From contig JBBDMI010000005.1 of the NCBI GenBank assembly GCA_040878395.1, positions 18,851 to 82,850 of the forward strand: a stretch of DNA of 64,000 nucleotides. Reading direction: 5' to 3'. Numbering within the stretch: position 1 is the stretch's first letter; every line of letters begins with the position of its first letter. Below, one piece after another: positions 1 through 9,148 of the stretch. Position numbers and translations under genes: made by a program. Source of the DNA: Candidatus Dependentiae bacterium (lineage in GTDB: Bacteria > Babelota > Babeliae > Babelales > Vermiphilaceae). The notes under the pieces were generated by a model, which was not told the origin of the DNA, did not search any database, and saw only the letters and a program-made list of their open reading frames with translations.

Positions 1-1000
1 TATTTTCATAATCTCGCGGTGGCAATGGCGGCACCACTTCTCCCATTAAATCATCTCGTGGTGGTACTGGAGGCGGAACAAGATCTTCATACTTTGATGG
101 CAATGGTTGATGCTCAATTGCATATATAACTTGATTTGCAACTTCTTTTAATCTTTGTGCAATCTGCTGATCAAGTTTCTTTCTTTCTTGTGCAGACAAA
201 AGATCTAAAACAAAAAATTTAACCGATCGATAATCCCCATTTGGTCTTAAATTTAAAAATACTTGCGCATTCATCAATCGTTTATTCAATCCTGGTCCTG
301 ATTGCATTAATTGATCAATTGCATAATTTCTATTTTGTATACGTCCTTGAGCAATTGTATCGACCATATTTTTTGGCACAAACAACTGTACTAACATTTG
401 GCCGCCCATATTATCTGGAATTGAACGATTTACCAATGTAATTAGTTCATTAAGTGATTGCGGTTTATACAAAGCAATATCTGCAAAATCTTGTTGGGTC
501 AATCTTCGCGGCACACCAAAAACTTGTTGCCGAAATAACTTTTGTGTTTTGTTATTTACTAGCTTTTCAGGATTAAATTCCGCTAATACTGGTTTATCTT
601 GTGTAACATATCCTAAATAATTCAATAACGGCTCTTGATAAACTCTACTAATATTATTATATCCTTTGGCCCTTAACTGATTACCCAAAAAAGCTAATAT
701 TCTTTTTTTTATAATCAACTCACGAGGCACCGTAAAATAAAAAGAATAAAAGTCAGAAGCAAAATTTTGTTCTTTATTGCGCAACCGTTGCAACAAGGTA
801 TTGATATCGAACCCTTGTGCAGTTTTAGGTAATAAACCTCTTTCTTGATAAAGCTGCTGTAATTGACTTGGCGCCTTCCTTTGTATTGCAACTTTTTGGA
901 TCAAATTACGCCCTGCAAAAGATGTTGGTACTCTGCGAGGCTCAACTGCACCTATGGCAATTGAAACTAAAAACAAAGCTGCCGCTATTATTTTCTTCAT
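1..1000 (-). CDS. secreted protein with proline-rich tail, cut by the window edge
   Basis: The frame opens with ATG at 1000 behind GGGTAAA and stays open to base 1, so the C-terminus is missing. The first 18 or so residues (MKKIIAAALFLVSIAIGA) form a typical cleavable signal peptide. The next 290 residues look soluble and mixed helical. The visible end is rich in Pro, with repeats such as VPPPVPPRDD and PPLPPRD, suggesting a flexible surface tail. I do not recognise the family. It is one of many signal-peptide proteins of unknown role here and is transcribed away from the delta-60-repeat gene's terminator. Secretion is well supported; function is unknown. Confidence 0.8.
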   Translation of the reverse strand, partial: MKKIIAAALFLVSIAIGAVEPRRVPTSFAGRNLIQKVAIQRKAPSQLQQLYQERGLLPKTAQGFDINTLLQRLRNKEQNFASDFYSFYFTVPRELIIKKRILAFLGNQLRAKGYNNISRVYQEPLLNYLGYVTQDKPVLAEFNPEKLVNNKTQKLFRQQVFGVPRRLTQQDFADIALYKPQSLNELITLVNRSIPDNMGGQMLVQLFVPKNMVDTIAQGRIQNRNYAIDQLMQSGPGLNKRLMNAQVFLNLRPNGDYRSVKFFVLDLLSAQERKKLDQQIAQRLKEVANQVIYAIEHQPLPSKYEDLVPPPVPPRDDLMGEVVPPLPPRDYEN

Positions 1001-1095
1001 CTATTTTACCCTTGTATATCAAGTCCTATAATCAAACTCTATATATTAAGGAATAACACAAATATATTCAAATAGTCAATAATGCTGTTTTTTGC

Positions 1096-1135
1096 AAAAA
1101 AAAGATCGACTTTTGCTGAAGTCGACCTTTTTTTT
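1096..1135 (-). terminator. rho-independent terminator, probably usable on both strands
   Basis: The arms around TCGACTT and AAGTCGA pair, with a TTGCTG loop, flanked by an A-run on one side and a T-run on the other. It lies just downstream of the minus-strand delta-60-repeat gene. Confidence 0.75.
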
Positions 1136-1149
1136 AATATCTTATAAAA

Positions 1150-2880
1150 TCAACATCCAATAGGAAAATCGATACATGATGGACAATATTTTTCACGTAT
1201 TGCTTCTGAAATACATGACTGTGGCCCAAGGCATACACCACAACATGATGGATCAGAGCATACATTCATATTACCAGATTTATATTCTGCAACTACTTGA
1301 AAGGTATTCGGTCCTTCGGCCAACGGTGCCGCTGGCGTAAATGTCCACTCATTTTGATCACCCGTTGTTATAACACGACCAGCTTCATTACCATTGATAT
1401 ACACCGTGATATTCGATGGATTTTGCGCCTTACCACTTAAAATTGGTGGATTAGAATTACAATTGCTCAACTTTTGCGGGCTATCAATAGTCGGCGCAAC
1501 AAAAACATCTTCCTCGGTGTTATCATTTAAATATCGTGCAACGGCAAAGTCAGTTGGCTCGCCATCAGCTAGTTGCGTTACACCAGCGAGAACAACTTTA
1601 CCATCTTGTTGCAATGCTGTACCGTTCGCCTCATTGTTTGGTGGAGTACCTCCAAAATCTGTTACAACAAAACCAGGACCTGGATTCCCACCAAATGTTG
1701 TATCAAGTACACCTGCATTTGTGTAACGAACAAGAACAAAACGTTTATCGCCATCGATAACATCTTCATGTAATCCTGCAATTAATATTTTTTCATCATT
1801 CTGTATGTTGACCGCATTACCATTTAAACTTGTATCTGTCAGAGCAAACGAAGCTTCACCATCTCCATTAAAACTATTGTCCGGACCACCATTGACTAAA
1901 CGACGGGTGGTTACAATTTCTTCACCTGCAGGAACAAAAGAGGTTCCAACTGCAACAATTCTACCATCGGGATAGATATCAACCCCACTTGCTAATTCAT
2001 TAATATCATCATTAAATACGACTTGATCTACACCATTATTATTAAACGTAAGATCTAAGTTACCATCACACGTAATGCGTACTATCTGAAAATGAAATGT
2101 ATTTAAATCCTGTTCACCTTGTCCCGCCAATACAATATTATCTGTAGTTCCAATAGACTGAATTCCTACCGATGTTGCAGTGCTAGAAATATTAGCAATA
2201 CCTCCAACTGGCATAACATCTGAATATACAGCACGCCCAGCTCCTCCCGCAAAACTATTATCTAATGAACCATCGGAGTTCAATACAGCAACGGCATAAA
2301 AAACATTTTGATTACCAGGCAATAACGAAGCATCCTGAGCATCACCAACTACAACAATACGCCCATCACGCTTAAATGCAACTGCACGAGCTTGCGCAAG
2401 AGAAGCACCAAAAAAATCAACCAACTTTACTCCAGGAGTACTTCCTGTCGGATTAAATGTAGGATCTAAATCTCCATCTTGTGTATAACGCACGACAACA
2501 AAACTTGATGTACTCATCAAATCATTAGTTGATCCAACAGCAATAATCTTGTTATCTGGTTGTACTGCTAAACCAACAATAACATCTACTGATCCTACAA
2601 GACCTATATGCTGCTGTTTTGCCTGCTCAAGAGTGCCATCTTCATCTAAAATGATAAGCCCAAAATCAGAACCTGTTGCCGTTTCGACAGAACCACCTAT
2701 AACAATTTTACCATCATGCCTATTTACAACCGCTAAACTGGTTGCATCCATATCTTGAGCACCAAAATTGGCAATAACTCGTCCGTCGGTACCAAAATCA
2801 GGATCAAGAGCTCCATCAAAATCACCAGCATAAGCAAAGCTGCTCAACAGGCTTAACAATAAACCCAGAACTTTTTTCAT
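1150..2880 (-). CDS. exported delta-60-repeat (beta-propeller-like) protein with Cys-rich tail
   Basis: This 576-residue protein begins with a signal peptide (MKKVLGLLLSLLSSFAYA). From residue 20 to about 430 it carries repeats of the delta-60 type, recognisable by units such as ALDPDFGTDGRV, DGKIVIGG, DGSLDNSF and DGRIVAVG, spaced about 50-60 residues apart. These repeats normally fold as propeller-like beta structures on exported proteins. Residues about 455-530 look like an Ig-like domain (SNITVYINGNEAG). The last 45 residues hold about ten Cys (CSDPSCCGVCLG, KYCPSCIDFPIGC), suggesting disulfides. The role is probably adhesive or structural on the surface. The Cys-rich end is shared in style with the next gene upstream. 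Confidence 0.85.
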   Translation of the reverse strand: MKKVLGLLLSLLSSFAYAGDFDGALDPDFGTDGRVIANFGAQDMDATSLAVVNRHDGKIVIGGSVETATGSDFGLIILDEDGTLEQAKQQHIGLVGSVDVIVGLAVQPDNKIIAVGSTNDLMSTSSFVVVRYTQDGDLDPTFNPTGSTPGVKLVDFFGASLAQARAVAFKRDGRIVVVGDAQDASLLPGNQNVFYAVAVLNSDGSLDNSFAGGAGRAVYSDVMPVGGIANISSTATSVGIQSIGTTDNIVLAGQGEQDLNTFHFQIVRITCDGNLDLTFNNNGVDQVVFNDDINELASGVDIYPDGRIVAVGTSFVPAGEEIVTTRRLVNGGPDNSFNGDGEASFALTDTSLNGNAVNIQNDEKILIAGLHEDVIDGDKRFVLVRYTNAGVLDTTFGGNPGPGFVVTDFGGTPPNNEANGTALQQDGKVVLAGVTQLADGEPTDFAVARYLNDNTEEDVFVAPTIDSPQKLSNCNSNPPILSGKAQNPSNITVYINGNEAGRVITTGDQNEWTFTPAAPLAEGPNTFQVVAEYKSGNMNVCSDPSCCGVCLGPQSCISEAIREKYCPSCIDFPIGC

Positions 2881-2906
2881 TATGTTATCCTTTTTAATTT
2901 ATCAAT

Positions 2907-4457
2907 TTAAAATGCTAAGCCCATTTTTACCCATACCATCCAGTTGTCTAATACTGCACAGTCACTACCAAATTCATAGGAAGCACCAATACCAATTAAA
3001 GATGGATATTCACAAACTTCACCATCATAACCGAGTGAAGCATAAATGGTGTTACTTAATACACGTGGTGTCGCGCCGGAATTAAGATTTAAATCATCAC
3101 ATGATAACTCAACAAATTCAGCATCTGATGGTGCAACGTTATCACCAGCTACGGTTTGACAAATTTGAGCACAACTTGCCGAGACAGGATTTTGTTGGCA
3201 ATCGCCAACCATATCATAAATACCTAAATTTTGAGGTAAACAACAAAGCTCAACGCGCTCTTGTTGTCGCCACCATAGATCATAACCTAATTCTGCATTT
3301 ATTTGGCATTTTTGATAATGCAATGCAACCCACCAATCAATAACACCACGAGGTGTCACACGGACCTCTTGGGTGAATGCATTAATACCAGGCAATGCAT
3401 TCGAACGTGCATCACTTTCTACCACCTGTAAATAACGAGACCAATCGCCATTTTTACACAAATCAAATGAACGAACTTCACATGCACGCAATACATAACG
3501 ATATTTAAAATCAGTAAGAAGAGTTAGTGCTTGATTGTCACATTCCCATACACGCAGATCACCAATTAAACCAAGACCGATACTGCCATGCTTACTACCT
3601 ACAGTCGGTTCAAAAATATATTCCGGACAACTGCGTTTACCGGTGGAAACCGTTGCAACAAAATATGGACTTAAATGATCTGTATCACAATAAAACCAAT
3701 CATAACCAAATTTGAGCTGAATATCATCAACACCTTTTCGTGTGAGTGAGCATTGACTAAATTTACCAAATTGCCAGTCAGGTTGATTTAAAGCTTCGCA
3801 TACACCCTCAACATCACAAGCAACACCTTCGACACAATTTTCTTCGCAAAAATGAATGTCATGCCTTGCACGCATTACTGCAAATGAAATATCAAACCAG
3901 CTATGACACACTAAATGTGAAAAATTAAAACGAAAATTAAAATAGGCACCAATAACAGAACGCTGCGGACGGATTGAAACACACGATTCAAAATCACTGC
4001 CATCTGCACCAATTAAGTTAAGCCACAATGAACCAACATCTCCGGTGCCATCCTCTTTAACATCAATGCATGATTGCTTACAAGGTAAAAAATATTTTGC
4101 AGTTTTTTTACCATTCGTTGATCGCTGATAAAATGGAGAAACTTGCATTGTCCACCAAGCAACATCATTTTCACACACAACGTCATGATACCACCAATAT
4201 AAACTTAAACTATGTTGTAACATATTATTTGGCGTAATTTGACGTGCTTTAAAAAAACTATGTGCAATATCGCAATCAGTATCACATCCCTTATTGGAAA
4301 GACATGAATCATTACAATTTGAACGGCATGGCATTGGCACGAGACAGGTTGTTTTGCTCTTACCACAAGGAATGCAACTCCCACAATTACTTGCCGCCTG
4401 CATTGCAGATATGCAAAACATACTCAAAAACATTAACCATCGATTATACTTCATCAT
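2907..4457 (-). CDS. exported Cys-rich protein, probable outer-membrane barrel
   Basis: This 516-residue protein starts with MMKYNRWLMFLSMFCISAMQA, a signal peptide, behind AAGGA. The mature N-terminus is packed with Cys (NCGSCIPCGKSKTTC). The body alternates hydrophobic and polar residues in short strands and ends in WVKMGLAF, with the terminal aromatic residue typical of outer-membrane beta-barrels. Many further Cys are scattered throughout (CEVRSFDLC, CCLPQNLG). I know no characterised family for it. It lies 26 bases upstream of the delta-60-repeat gene on the same strand, so the two may be co-transcribed. A Cys-rich outer-membrane protein recalls the disulfide-linked coats of other intracellular bacteria, but that is only an analogy. 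Confidence 0.75.
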   Translation of the reverse strand: MMKYNRWLMFLSMFCISAMQAASNCGSCIPCGKSKTTCLVPMPCRSNCNDSCLSNKGCDTDCDIAHSFFKARQITPNNMLQHSLSLYWWYHDVVCENDVAWWTMQVSPFYQRSTNGKKTAKYFLPCKQSCIDVKEDGTGDVGSLWLNLIGADGSDFESCVSIRPQRSVIGAYFNFRFNFSHLVCHSWFDISFAVMRARHDIHFCEENCVEGVACDVEGVCEALNQPDWQFGKFSQCSLTRKGVDDIQLKFGYDWFYCDTDHLSPYFVATVSTGKRSCPEYIFEPTVGSKHGSIGLGLIGDLRVWECDNQALTLLTDFKYRYVLRACEVRSFDLCKNGDWSRYLQVVESDARSNALPGINAFTQEVRVTPRGVIDWWVALHYQKCQINAELGYDLWWRQQERVELCCLPQNLGIYDMVGDCQQNPVSASCAQICQTVAGDNVAPSDAEFVELSCDDLNLNSGATPRVLSNTIYASLGYDGEVCEYPSLIGIGASYEFGSDCAVLDNWMVWVKMGLAF

Positions 4458-4481
4458 TTTATTCCTTGCTCCAATTTTTAC

Positions 4482-6125
4482 CTATAAATAATAGCTTGAG
4501 CCGACTACATATGATTTACCATCTTTTTCAACCGGTTCAACATACCCAATTTTGCGTGCATTGTTCAAACGGAAACTCACTTGTCCTGGACCACTTTTGA
4601 CCGTATTAACAAACAAACGAACAAATGCTTTACCATCTTCATCTTTTATATTAATAAGATTCTTCCAAATTAAATTATAGTCATCACCATAAGCAAAACA
4701 TAACCCACTAAAATCAAAAGCAAATATAGTCAAATCACCACGAATAAATTTTCCATTGCGTAAAACAAACTCACGAAACACCTGTTGGCGCGGATTACTT
4801 CTTAAATAATCTGACGCTGTCTTTACCAACAAAATCGTTGTTTCTCGTTTTGATATTGGATATAAGCCACATGCAATAACATATGATTCAGTTCCCAAAT
4901 CAATTTTTTCAACATAGGTAGATCTAAATAAATTGCTCAACTTATAATCAACCCATCCCGGTTCATTTTGTGCTTTTTGAATCATGCTACGCACATAAAA
5001 TTTGCCATCTTGATCTGCAACGTCCCAAAAATTTTTCCCTACTAAATCTAAGTTATTTCCATGCGCAACACATTTGCCATCTAAAGTATAAACTTCAAGA
5101 TACAGATCTCCATACAAAAATTGATTATTACGCTTGTCATTGAATGTTTCAACTGAAAGCGACAGCCCATTTGCTTTCATAAATCTAAACCCTTGCCGTA
5201 CCAAATCAATCGCTTGTTTACGACCGGCATCAGGATAAAATCCACACGCAATAAAATACTGATTACCTTTAGTATCTGTTACTTTTTGAGCATAAGCATG
5301 TTTTTCAGTCTTTTTCGATCTGTATTTAATCCAAATACCTTCATCTGATTCTTTCAATTTTTTAATAATTTCTTGGTTTACCTTTAACCCTTTTGAATCT
5401 TGATAATCCCAAGCGTTTGAACCAATAAGACCTGGACGATCTCCTTGCGCTACTATCTTACCTTTAAAATCAAGTGCATATAAATACAGATCACCTAACA
5501 CAAATTGACCACGAGGATAACTGATAAGAGCAAAAACATTATCTGCTGAATTTCCACTTTTCATTTGTTCATCAAACAAAGCTGATGCACCTTTGACCAA
5601 ACTTACAACTGAATCTTCTTTTGAATGCGGGTAGTAACCGGTACCAATAGCATAAACTTTGCCATCTTTGACCACCTTTTTTACATATGAAACTTTTGTT
5701 GCATTACGCCAACCATAGGTAATCCATCCACCGCCATCCTTTGCTTTGTTAATAATATTTTGAACTATGGGCACACCGTAAGAATCTTGCAAATCCCATA
5801 GATTTTTCCAAATTAATTGTGCCTGCTGCCCATGGGCTAAACATACACCTTGCACATCATACACAAAAAGATACAGTTCACCTTCAACATAATCACGACT
5901 ATGACTAAAAGCATTAAATGCTTTATCTACATCATTTGCCATTAAATAGTTCATGCCACGTTCAACTAAATCAACTGACTTCTTTCTCTTAGATTCAAAA
6001 TCAACATTCCCTTCATTAAAATGAGACGCGGACTCATTATTTTTTGCTCGATGTACTTCACCTGCATAAACAAAAGATGTAATAATTACACACACAAATA
6101 CATATATATTATTTTTCATATTCAT
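4482..6125 (-). CDS. exported protein of four tandem single-Cache domains
   Basis: This 547-residue protein has a signal peptide ending near VYAGE. It then carries four copies of one unit of about 120 residues, starting near residues 48, 172, 297 and 422. Each copy shows the single-Cache (sCache_2) pattern: GDLYL, a D-x-x-G turn, a G-x-x-x-L-I-x-x-N-x-W-D-x-Q-D motif, G-x-W-x-x-Y, then Y-x-x-x-V and an IACG-YYP-like end. Cache domains bind small ligands outside the cytoplasm, usually as the sensor part of chemoreceptors or kinases. Here there is no second membrane span, HAMP, kinase, cyclase or methyl-accepting domain, so it is a free exported multi-sensor or ligand-binding protein. The gene ends 24 bases before the Cys-rich barrel gene. 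Confidence 0.85.
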   Translation of the reverse strand: MNMKNNIYVFVCVIITSFVYAGEVHRAKNNESASHFNEGNVDFESKRKKSVDLVERGMNYLMANDVDKAFNAFSHSRDYVEGELYLFVYDVQGVCLAHGQQAQLIWKNLWDLQDSYGVPIVQNIINKAKDGGGWITYGWRNATKVSYVKKVVKDGKVYAIGTGYYPHSKEDSVVSLVKGASALFDEQMKSGNSADNVFALISYPRGQFVLGDLYLYALDFKGKIVAQGDRPGLIGSNAWDYQDSKGLKVNQEIIKKLKESDEGIWIKYRSKKTEKHAYAQKVTDTKGNQYFIACGFYPDAGRKQAIDLVRQGFRFMKANGLSLSVETFNDKRNNQFLYGDLYLEVYTLDGKCVAHGNNLDLVGKNFWDVADQDGKFYVRSMIQKAQNEPGWVDYKLSNLFRSTYVEKIDLGTESYVIACGLYPISKRETTILLVKTASDYLRSNPRQQVFREFVLRNGKFIRGDLTIFAFDFSGLCFAYGDDYNLIWKNLINIKDEDGKAFVRLFVNTVKSGPGQVSFRLNNARKIGYVEPVEKDGKSYVVGSSYYL

Positions 6126-6134
6126 TACAGATCC

Positions 6135-6827
6135 TTACTTACGACGATTACCGGTAAAGCGCAATAAAAATAAAAAGAGATTGATAAAATCAAGATATAA
6201 CATTAATGCGCCCAAAATTGCTATTTTATTTTTTGTTTCTACATCAGCCATAAGTTGCTGACTTAATGCTTTTATTTTTTGCGTATCGGCTGCAGTTAAT
6301 AAAGCAAAAATAACTACACCAACCATAGAGATTGCATAATCAAACCAAACACTTTGCAAAAACATATTCACAATTAATGAAAGAATGACTCCCCACAAAA
6401 TCATAGTGACAATATTACGTACTGTGGTTAAATCTGTTTTGGTAAAATAACCATATAATGACATCCCACCAAACATTCCTGAAGTAACAATGAATGTCGA
6501 AGCAATTGAAGATAAAGTATAAATACGCAATATCAATGACATCGTAATGCCGATTGAAATGGCATACACCATAAAAAGTGCAACCGCAGTTGCATAGTTC
6601 ATTTTATGCAGCATGCTACTGAGTACAACAACTAACACTAACTGTGCTGCAAAAATAACCCACAATAACCATGGTTTTTGCATAACATAAAAAAAGAATG
6701 TTGGTGAAGATGCTACATAAAATGCAGTCACAGAAGTTACCGCTAAGGCTGCACACATCCATCCATAAACTTTATACATGAAATTAGCGTGTGCTTTCTC
6801 TTGCGCATAACCAAATTCTTGAAACAT
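6135..6827 (-). CDS. Bax inhibitor-1/YccA family membrane protein
   Basis: This 230-residue protein is almost entirely hydrophobic, with about seven membrane spans. The family pattern is clear: an N-terminal F-M-x-K-V-Y-G-W-M, a central Y-A-I-S-I-G-I segment, and D-T-Q-K-I near the end, followed by LYLDFINLFLFLLRF. Members are pH-gated cation or Ca2+ leak channels; the bacterial YccA branch also modulates the FtsH protease, and the animal branch restrains cell death. It has its own start behind CGAGGAA. It lies 9 bases from the Cache protein gene on the same strand. Family assignment is firm; the substrate here is unknown. Confidence 0.93.
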   Translation of the reverse strand: MFQEFGYAQEKAHANFMYKVYGWMCAALAVTSVTAFYVASSPTFFFYVMQKPWLLWVIFAAQLVLVVVLSSMLHKMNYATAVALFMVYAISIGITMSLILRIYTLSSIASTFIVTSGMFGGMSLYGYFTKTDLTTVRNIVTMILWGVILSLIVNMFLQSVWFDYAISMVGVVIFALLTAADTQKIKALSQQLMADVETKNKIAILGALMLYLDFINLFLFLLRFTGNRRK

Positions 6828-6996
6828 TCCTCGCTCCTTTTTTTTTAAAAAATTTACTTATAACTTTGATACTAAACTTATAAATACTAAACGTAAATCT
6901 GCAATAGTTTTGAAATCACCCTATACACGACTTAATTATGCATCCCTTGCTAACTACTTACAACTGCGATATATTTACAAAAAAAGAGGAGCTCTC

Positions 6997-7512
6997 ATGC
7001 GCATATATCAAGGTATTATTTTTATACTCATACCATTCTATGTCGTCTCTATTGAAAGTAAAAAGCGTATAAAATGCCCCGATCCTATAGATTACACCGG
7101 CACACTTTGTACATTGCGTAACCGCGAATATCCCATCTCGCATATATCAATAGCCAATAAGCAACAATGTGTCCCTGTCTATCGCGCACCATGCAATACC
7201 AATACTATTGTCACCAACTTATCTTATAATCCAAAAGATTATATCATACATCTAAACCTTGCTCATATTAAAGAAATAGAAATTCCCTATCCTTATGCTA
7301 CCTGGGTTTTTAAAGCATCATGGCATCGCGGAAAAGATAAATATCTTTTGATCAAAGTAACTTGGCATGATGAAAAAAAAGCTCCACAACATTTTTTAAT
7401 TGAACCACAAAGACGCTTAACTGCACGCGTTAAAAAAAAGATTCGCGTAGCTGATCGCAAGCTACCATTCCGTGGATTTAAGAAAATTACTATCGATGCA
7501 ATTAAAAAGTAA
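6997..7512 (+). CDS. small exported basic protein of unknown function
   Basis: I place the start at the ATG at 6997, because GAGGAGCTCTC precedes it and the first residues (MRIYQGIIFILIPFYVVS) then form a signal peptide. The frame is open further upstream without any ribosome site. The mature part, about 150 residues, is rich in Lys and Arg, with Cys pairs near the front (KCPDPIDYTGTLC) and several short beta-like segments. No family is recognised. It stands alone on the plus strand, 77 bases before thioredoxin. Confidence 0.7.
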   Translation: MRIYQGIIFILIPFYVVSIESKKRIKCPDPIDYTGTLCTLRNREYPISHISIANKQQCVPVYRAPCNTNTIVTNLSYNPKDYIIHLNLAHIKEIEIPYPYATWVFKASWHRGKDKYLLIKVTWHDEKKAPQHFLIEPQRRLTARVKKKIRVADRKLPFRGFKKITIDAIKK

Positions 7513-7589
7513 ACATGGCTCTCTTTTTGCAAATGTGGTATAACTAACAAAAAATATATTATTTTCGCATGCTATTGCAAGGAGAAATT

Positions 7590-7910
7590 ATGGCAATTTC
7601 AATAACAAATGAAAACTTTAAAAATGAAATTGAATCTGAACAAGGTCCAATTGTTATAGATGTTTTTGCAAGCTGGTGTGGCCCCTGCCAACAAATGGAA
7701 CCGCTTTTTGAAGAACTTGAAGAAGAATTAGGCGAAAGTTATAAATTTGCAAAAATAAATGTTGATGATGCTCGCGACATTTCAATCAAATATGGTGTCA
7801 CCTCTGTCCCTACGTTCCTTTTTATCAAAGGCGGCGAAATAAAAGGAAAAGAGACCGGCTATATGAGTAAAGAAGATCTAAAAACAAAAATGCAAAGCTA
7901 TCTTGGCTAA
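7590..7910 (+). CDS. trxA: thioredoxin
   Basis: This is a 106-residue thioredoxin with the active site W-C-G-P-C near residue 31 and the cis-proline segment VTSVPTFLF near residue 75. The length is normal for the family. It reduces disulfides in cytoplasmic proteins with electrons from thioredoxin reductase, which is not in this window. The start is the ATG at 7590, seven codons inside the longer frame, because AAGGAGAAATT sits directly before it. There is no signal peptide. The gene is single and ends at a hairpin shared with the convergent ATPase gene. Confidence 0.96.
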   Translation: MAISITNENFKNEIESEQGPIVIDVFASWCGPCQQMEPLFEELEEELGESYKFAKINVDDARDISIKYGVTSVPTFLFIKGGEIKGKETGYMSKEDLKTKMQSYLG

Positions 7911-7915
7911 TTACA

Positions 7916-7937
7916 AAAGGGGCAGGATTGCCCCTTT
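7916..7937. terminator. hairpin between convergent genes
   Basis: AAAGGGGCA and TGCCCCTTT pair perfectly around a GGAT loop, followed by only a short T-run. It lies between the 3' ends of trxA and the minus-strand ATPase and may serve both. Confidence 0.65.
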
Positions 7938-7947
7938 AATATCAATC

Positions 7948-9099
7948 TTAACTATTTTCCATTTGATCCATTAACTTTATAATGTTATCCCAAGCGAATA
8001 TTTCATTTTCTTTATATACCATGTTTTTATCACCGGCATACACAACGTATCCTTTTTCATCTTGTAAACCAGCAATTTTTTTCCAAATATTAAGGCTTTT
8101 ATAAAAACTATCTCTAAATGTCATTCCTGATTTAATCTCTATAGGCACAATTGTATCAAAGTTCTTTTCAAAAGCTGCATCTATTTCATGACCTTGCACA
8201 TCTCGCCAAAAGTATAGATCCGGTTTTAAATGTTTATTATAACGATATTTATACATTTCACTAATCACAAATGATTCAAAAATCGCACCACGCATTGGAT
8301 GAGTATAAAGATCGTGAGCTGATTTTATATTAAGTAAAGAACAAATAATACCGGTATCATAAAAGTAAATCTTAGAGCTTTTAATCATACGCTTACTAAA
8401 GTTTTTAAAGTACGGATTTATTTGAAAAATGATATAACTCGCTTCAAGAATAGAAATCCAGGATTTGACTGTATTTGGACTAATGCCTGCATCACGCGCA
8501 AGTTCTGCATAATTTAATAAATTTCCTGTACGGGCAGCACATAATTTAATAAATCGACCAAATGATACAACATCACTAATATTAATTATTTGGCGTACAT
8601 CTCGTTCTATATAGGTAGTAATATAACTGGAAAGCCATGCTTGAATGTTAATAGGCTGCACATAAAGACGAGGATAACACCCTTTAAACAGCAGTTCTTC
8701 TAAGCTCGAAGGTAATAATTTAGCATCACTTAACTCTTGTACTGTTAATGGTAATAAAGTAAGCAATACAATTCTGCCTGCAAGCGTTTGTGTAATTTTT
8801 TCAAGCATTAAAAAATTTTGAGATCCGATAATAATAAATCTACCCGGCCTATAAGCTTCATCAACTATACCTTGCATATAAGAAAAAAGTTCCGGCACCT
8901 CTTGCATCTCATCAATGATTATCCCTTTTTCTTGAGCGACTGATGCAAAAAATTTTCTTGGATCATTTCGTACCATAGTACGGGTATCAATATCTTCTAA
9001 TGAAATATAGGCATACCCTGCAAATGTTTCTTTTGCTAATGTAGTCTTACCCGATTGGCGTGGCCCTAAAATTGCCACAACCGGAAACTGTTCAGCCAT
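7948..9099 (-). CDS. AAA ATPase with DUF4143 domain
   Basis: This 383-residue protein has a P-loop GPRQSGKTTLA near residue 12, a Walker B-like IIIDEMQEVP near residue 60, and the GSQNFLML sensor segment. It then has the C-terminal DUF4143 part with a winged-helix-like region and the PIEIKSG nuclease-like motif near residue 325. Proteins of this AAA_14/DUF4143 type are common and mostly uncharacterised; some sit in defence or mobile regions. The usual 20 or so N-terminal residues before the P-loop are missing: an in-frame TGA lies one codon upstream of the ATG, and no clear ribosome site is visible. The gene may therefore be slightly truncated at its 5' end. Confidence 0.85.
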   Translation of the reverse strand: MAEQFPVVAILGPRQSGKTTLAKETFAGYAYISLEDIDTRTMVRNDPRKFFASVAQEKGIIIDEMQEVPELFSYMQGIVDEAYRPGRFIIIGSQNFLMLEKITQTLAGRIVLLTLLPLTVQELSDAKLLPSSLEELLFKGCYPRLYVQPINIQAWLSSYITTYIERDVRQIINISDVVSFGRFIKLCAARTGNLLNYAELARDAGISPNTVKSWISILEASYIIFQINPYFKNFSKRMIKSSKIYFYDTGIICSLLNIKSAHDLYTHPMRGAIFESFVISEMYKYRYNKHLKPDLYFWRDVQGHEIDAAFEKNFDTIVPIEIKSGMTFRDSFYKSLNIWKKIAGLQDEKGYVVYAGDKNMVYKENEIFAWDNIIKLMDQMENS

Positions 9100-9148
9100 T
9101 TTTCACGTGTGACATTTCTATGGAGTTACAACAGTCCAACAACGGCCC

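Noticed and set aside
868-1056. 62-codon plus-strand frame
   Set aside because: It overlaps the signal-peptide end of a minus-strand gene with good start signals and has no ribosome site.
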